Of a DNA stretch of 64,000 nt, positions 59,897 to 64,000 are shown piece by piece. The stretch spans positions 1 through 64,000 of the forward strand of contig WKFI01000011.1 in assembly GCA_014872875.1 (NCBI GenBank), written 5' to 3'. The position numbers were made by a program, and so were the translations under genes. Each line of letters starts with the position of its first letter. The first letter of the stretch is position 1. Source of the stretch: Paracoccaceae bacterium. GTDB lineage: Bacteria; Pseudomonadota; Alphaproteobacteria; Rhodobacterales; Rhodobacteraceae. The notes beneath the pieces were generated by a model, which was given only the letters and a program-made list of their open reading frames with translations, searched no databases and was not told where the DNA came from.

Positions 59897-60332
59897 CTTG
59901 GTCCTCTCTTGCTGCGTCTTCCGCTGCGCCCGGCAGGCTGACCGAGCGAAATACAAACAGCTTGCTGACAGCATAATTCACAAAGAACGACACGCCCGTC
60001 GCGCCGATCAGGATCACGAGTTCCTGTCCTTCTGCCTTCAGGAGCCAGGACAGAACTGCCACGGCCGTTAATCGGGCGACAAGTGTAACGCCCAATGCCC
60101 CCAGATACCGCGCGGCGCGGAAGGCGGATACTTGGCGGGCACCCTGCTGAAAGGTCCAGACTTCGTGCAGGACATAGTTCACCGCCGCGCCACAAGAAAA
60201 GCCAATGGTCGCAGCCAGTACCAGGTCGAACCCGAACGGCACCGCCAAACTCCAAGCAACGGCGATATCCACGACCAGCCCAGCCAACGCAACAACGGCA
60301 AAGCGCACCAGCTCTCCGACAGTGGCGCTCAT
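59886..60332 (-). CDS. GtrA family flippase-like membrane protein
   Basis: LVRFAVVALAGLVVDIAVAWSL...NYVLHEVWTFQQ...FFVNYAVSKLFVF. Confidence 0.85.
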   Translation of the reverse strand: MSATVGELVRFAVVALAGLVVDIAVAWSLAVPFGFDLVLAATIGFSCGAAVNYVLHEVWTFQQGARQVSAFRAARYLGALGVTLVARLTAVAVLSWLLKAEGQELVILIGATGVSFFVNYAVSKLFVFRSVSLPGAAEDAAREDQDDR

Positions 60333-61486
60333 GCCCGTGCCTCACCGACTAGGTGTCGCAGATCTGCCTGTCGCCATGAAGGGTCGCTGGTCCGAACCAG
60401 ATCGAACAGATCATATATGTTGTCGATCTTGCCCCCCAGCACGGTCATGATCTGGCTGTTTGAAGGGTAGCGGTGAAACAGGATAGGGCGCCCATCATCC
60501 TGTTCGTTCTTCATCAAGACGGTTTTCACCTCATAGAGGGATCGGCGAATGTCCAGATCGCTCAGACACGGCATGTACCGGCTGGCATCCCGCTGCATGA
60601 ACTGCGCCTTGCTGCCTCCCTCAAACCGCGCCGCCACAGCCCCCGGGTCGGGCCCTGTTGAAGCACACGGCCAGCTCAGATGCGGGGTATAGCGGACATG
60701 GGTCAGGGAATAGAGGTTTTCCGCCGGATAAGGCATCAGTGAAAAAAACGGGCCATCCATCATGGTCACCGCCAGCCCGGCCAGTTCTGGCGGCGGTTGC
60801 ACCAGGGCTATCTCGGCCAGCTCATGTTTCAACTGCGCAGCGGGGATCCCGGCGGTTTCCAGCAAACGGTTCACATTGGAATACGTCACGTTGAACACGG
60901 CCCCCGCCCGAAGATGCGAGCCATCGGACAATGTGACGTGAACGCTATCGGCAGCCTCCTGCAACTCGGAGACCGAGGTGTTCAATCGCAAGTCGACGCA
61001 CTGCGCCTCCAACCGTTGCCGCAGCAGGCGCTGCAGAACCGAATAGTCAAAGGCGAACTCATCGCATTCGAACACCGCTTCGGTCATTTCGGGATCGAAC
61101 AGGGCCGCCTGCCCGGCGTTTGCTGGAGAAATACGAGCACCCAGATCGTGAAACATACGCCAGAACCGGCCTGCAGTGACTCTGGAGTTGCGACGAGAAA
61201 CAGCGTAGAGCATCCGGAAATCGTCCACCACCGCCTCGGGGAAGTCCTCGGCAAATCGGCGGTGCAAGACCATGGATTTGGCAGCCGTCAACATGCTGCG
61301 AGGATAATGAAAGCCCGTGTGAATCCGCGCCTGATTGACCCGGCTGGCCCTTGTCAGGATGTCTGCGCCAGATTCGACGACAGTAATTCGCGATGTCACA
61401 GAACTTAGGAACAAGGCCAAACTGGCGCCGAAGAACCCTCCCCCTACGATCAAGACATCACAGTCGTGCGATCCTTGTGTCATCAC
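60329..61486 (-). CDS. FAD-dependent oxidoreductase (DAO family)
   Basis: CDVLIVGGGFFGASLALFLSS. Confidence 0.88.
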   Translation of the reverse strand: MMTQGSHDCDVLIVGGGFFGASLALFLSSVTSRITVVESGADILTRASRVNQARIHTGFHYPRSMLTAAKSMVLHRRFAEDFPEAVVDDFRMLYAVSRRNSRVTAGRFWRMFHDLGARISPANAGQAALFDPEMTEAVFECDEFAFDYSVLQRLLRQRLEAQCVDLRLNTSVSELQEAADSVHVTLSDGSHLRAGAVFNVTYSNVNRLLETAGIPAAQLKHELAEIALVQPPPELAGLAVTMMDGPFFSLMPYPAENLYSLTHVRYTPHLSWPCASTGPDPGAVAARFEGGSKAQFMQRDASRYMPCLSDLDIRRSLYEVKTVLMKNEQDDGRPILFHRYPSNSQIMTVLGGKIDNIYDLFDLVRTSDPSWRQADLRHLVGEARA

Positions 61487-62523
61487 CGGGTCCGTTCAAT
61501 CTCGGGCGGGATCTGCCCACTCGCCCCCGAAGCGCTGTCCAGTTCGACATTCAGCTCCTGCATGACCTCACTGAAAAGATCGACGGTGCTGTGTTCGTCC
61601 AAAATGCCGTGATCACTGTCCGGCGACAGCAGGTCGATCACCTTTTGCATTCCCACCGACAGCCCAAAGATCGCCGTTGCCAGAAACGCTGCGGTCAGCG
61701 ACAGCACCATCGAGGTGGTGAACCAGCCGGGCTGCACATTATCCAGAAACAGCCAGACCCACAGCGCATAGAACGCATAGAGCACGGCCGAGATAAAGAC
61801 CAAACCCGACAACAGCGCGATGCCGCTCAGTACGCGGGGCGCCACCGCAACCATCAGCTTCTGCATAAGGTTCAGTCGGCGCCCCAGATCCCGGATGGAT
61901 CGGGCCTGTACTTCCTCCTGACCCTGCAGGACCGCGACCGGCAGCGCCGCATCACGGGGGGCAAAGCGCAAGGCCAATTCGCGGTCCGGGTGCGCCAACA
62001 AAACGTTCAGCAATGTGCGCGGGTAGGCGACAGTCTGCATGTCCGCCGTGCTGACCCGAAACCCGCCCGCTGCCCCCACGGCCCTCAACGCAGGATCGAA
62101 CAAAGTTGCCTTCCCCCTGCGTCCACTTACAATTGTTGCCTCGGAAAAAGCGGTGTCGATCATGCTGACCAGGTCCAGCGCGCCGACCTCGGCCGGGGTA
62201 GTGAGGACCACGACGTCCCCGATGGCTTCGGCCGCTCCGATAACCCGCGCCCGATAAGCCGAAGTACCGGCCCGCGCCGTCAGTTGCCGCAAATTGGAAA
62301 CGCCGAACCGGGACGCATCCGCGATCGGATGGTTCGACGCGGCAAAAACAATCAGGATCTCCCAATATCTGTAATTGGCCTCCAGAAAGGCCGCGACAGA
62401 TTTGAGGGCCGGAGCAGCCGCATCGCCCGGCGGCAGATCACTGAAGCAGACGGAAACCAAAAGGTCATCGCGGCGGGCGGGCACCGAAGGCGTCTGAGCC
62501 GTCTCCACCACACGGCCGCTCAT
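61483..62523 (-). CDS. GT2-like membrane protein
   Basis: LLVSVCFSDLPPGDA...YWEILIVFA...; two C-terminal TM segments. Confidence 0.6.
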   Translation of the reverse strand: MSGRVVETAQTPSVPARRDDLLVSVCFSDLPPGDAAAPALKSVAAFLEANYRYWEILIVFAASNHPIADASRFGVSNLRQLTARAGTSAYRARVIGAAEAIGDVVVLTTPAEVGALDLVSMIDTAFSEATIVSGRRGKATLFDPALRAVGAAGGFRVSTADMQTVAYPRTLLNVLLAHPDRELALRFAPRDAALPVAVLQGQEEVQARSIRDLGRRLNLMQKLMVAVAPRVLSGIALLSGLVFISAVLYAFYALWVWLFLDNVQPGWFTTSMVLSLTAAFLATAIFGLSVGMQKVIDLLSPDSDHGILDEHSTVDLFSEVMQELNVELDSASGASGQIPPEIERTR

Positions 62524-63365
62524 GCTGTTCCCTGAACCAGTTTGCGGGCCGCAGTCAAACGATCCAACGCCCCGCCTAGGACCGGGATCGGGTCCGGTTT
62601 CCCGGCCAACATCTCGATCGACACCGCGCCGGAATACCCCGCCTGCGTCAAACTCTGCAAAACCGTTGCAAACTGATCGGCATCCGCCGGAGCAGGTGCC
62701 AAATGCGGTTCGCTGACATGTATATGCGACAAGTACGGCCCGGCTTGATCCAGCAGGTCAGGCAGGTCCTGCATCCCTTCATTCACATGACGTTCACCCA
62801 GATCAAGGATGAAGCGAATACCCGGATGATCGATCCGCTGAACCAAGGCCAGGGCGCTGAAGGCGTCGGTAAGAAAATTGGTGCCGTAGAGAGCCGGGTT
62901 GGCTTCGATAGCAAGGACCGTTCCGGCCGCTTGCGCCCGCGCACCCAGCCGCGCGAAAAGATCGGCAGCGTGGTCCAAGGCCGCTTCCATCTCCATATCG
63001 TCAGGAACGACCCTCTGACGGGGCGAGCCGAAAACAAGGTTCGGCACCCCAATCTCTCCCGCGAGGTCAATCACCCGTTCAAGTCCCCGCTCCAACCGGG
63101 CCAAGGGCTCCGCGCCCTCGAACAGGGCCGCGCCCTCAACGCCGTAGAGAAGCGATTGCATGGATACCAGGGTCAGCCCTGCCTGCTGCATCTCACCCAT
63201 TGCGCGATTGACAGACGTCGCGTCGGGCGCAAAGGGATCCTCTGCATCTGCAAAGAACAACGGCGGGCCGATCTCCAAACCGGACACCCCGGCCTGCGCC
63301 ATCAACTCGTAAGCTTCGAACCGGCGTTCATAAGGCCAGGCAATGTTCGACGCGGCAAAGATCAT
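62520..63365 (-). CDS. Sugar phosphate isomerase/epimerase (AP-endonuclease 2 TIM barrel)
   Basis: Start MIFAASNIAWPYERRFEAYELMAQAGVSGLEIGPPLFF; IEANPALYGTNFL; SHIHVSEPHL. Confidence 0.88.
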   Translation of the reverse strand: MIFAASNIAWPYERRFEAYELMAQAGVSGLEIGPPLFFADAEDPFAPDATSVNRAMGEMQQAGLTLVSMQSLLYGVEGAALFEGAEPLARLERGLERVIDLAGEIGVPNLVFGSPRQRVVPDDMEMEAALDHAADLFARLGARAQAAGTVLAIEANPALYGTNFLTDAFSALALVQRIDHPGIRFILDLGERHVNEGMQDLPDLLDQAGPYLSHIHVSEPHLAPAPADADQFATVLQSLTQAGYSGAVSIEMLAGKPDPIPVLGGALDRLTAARKLVQGTA

Positions 63366-64000
63366 GACGCCCTCCGCTGTGCCCGGGCAAAGCCAGCAAG
63401 CCGATCCAGAACCTGATCCGCACTTTCCAAATATGGGCCGGTGCGTCCCCACAATTCGGCGTGGCGGCTGTGCATGTCTTCGCGATGCACCCGCGCAGCC
63501 GTTTCGGGCATTGTCCTGCCGGTGACCGCTTCATGAATCCGAGCTGCGAGCAACGGTTCTGTAGCCAAGTGAAGCACATCGAGGTCATGTTCATAGGCCG
63601 TTTCTACATCCGCCCACAAACGGTCCAACCGATAATATTGAAACCTGCTGTCGGGATGGGTGAACTGCACAGCGGTGAGGTTGAGCCCAGCCAATCCCTG
63701 TTCCAGTTCCGACCGTTTGCCACCGGCCGCCAATCCTGCGCGATCCACCACATACATCCCGTTTGCTTCATTCAACGCGTAGATCGCACGCAGGTGATCC
63801 TTGAGATCAGTTGTTAAGTTATCCAAAGCCACTGCCATCTTGTCCGCGCTCAGCATCGTGGGCATTGGGTTCAGCAGGTCGAACAGGAAGTTCTTTTTCA
63901 GCCCCTCTCCAAACAGAGCCGGCAGGCGCAGGATCAGACAACGGGCAAAGGTCTCGGCACAGAATTCCTCCAACCGGCGCCGATTGCGACCATATGCAAT
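63362..64000 (-). CDS. NAD-dependent epimerase/dehydratase, partial (5' end beyond window)
   Basis: YGRNRRRLEEFCAETFARCLILRLPALFGEGLKKNFLFDLLN read through to the window edge. Confidence 0.75.
   Translation of the reverse strand: MAYGRNRRRLEEFCAETFARCLILRLPALFGEGLKKNFLFDLLNPMPTMLSADKMAVALDNLTTDLKDHLRAIYALNEANGMYVVDRAGLAAGGKRSELEQGLAGLNLTAVQFTHPDSRFQYYRLDRLWADVETAYEHDLDVLHLATEPLLAARIHEAVTGRTMPETAARVHREDMHSRHAELWGRTGPYLESADQVLDRLAGFARAQRRAS

Overview
This 64 kb window is from a high-GC alphaproteobacterium, most likely Rhodobacteraceae/Roseobacter group (judged from gene order and protein families, not a search). (A) 1-17 kb is accessory: exported hypothetical proteins, a five-gene cassette of secreted proteins with phospho-enzyme-like folds (4.19-8.87 kb), an IS3-family element whose orfB carries a 41-bp insertion, sulfatase and GntR remnants, and dispersed or inverted repeats. 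(B) 17-31 kb is a conserved housekeeping block (tRNA-Phe, yacG, RNase E/G, maf, infA, LMW phosphatase, UPF0262, hisD, DUF2948, murA, tRNA-Thr) with several inserted genes. (C) 31-57 kb is catabolic and regulatory: kinase plus class-III aminotransferase, ProC-like and FMN/FAD demethylase-like enzymes, a TetR regulator, NAD-dependent formate dehydrogenase, two Rieske oxygenases, LysR regulators, and a FIST/hybrid kinase/LuxR module. (D) 57-64 kb is a tightly coupled glycan or cell-surface operon. The standout is a 1625-aa minus-strand ORF (37963-42840). It has a ~177-aa N-terminal domain ending in a textbook double-glycine leader motif (LTEEEAINITGG), then ~1370 residues of an extremely acidic tripeptide repeat ([N/D]-E-G, 9-bp DNA period, about 455 copies) punctuated by aromatic linkers (DDDYYYGG, GQYQG, YNPPWA, SYTWA, TLYW), and a C-terminal tail with a duplicated C-x4-C motif. 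Its upstream intergenic region holds TGCA motifs spaced at about 10 bp and a perfect 21-bp palindrome. All calls come from reading the sequence and translations; no database search was run.
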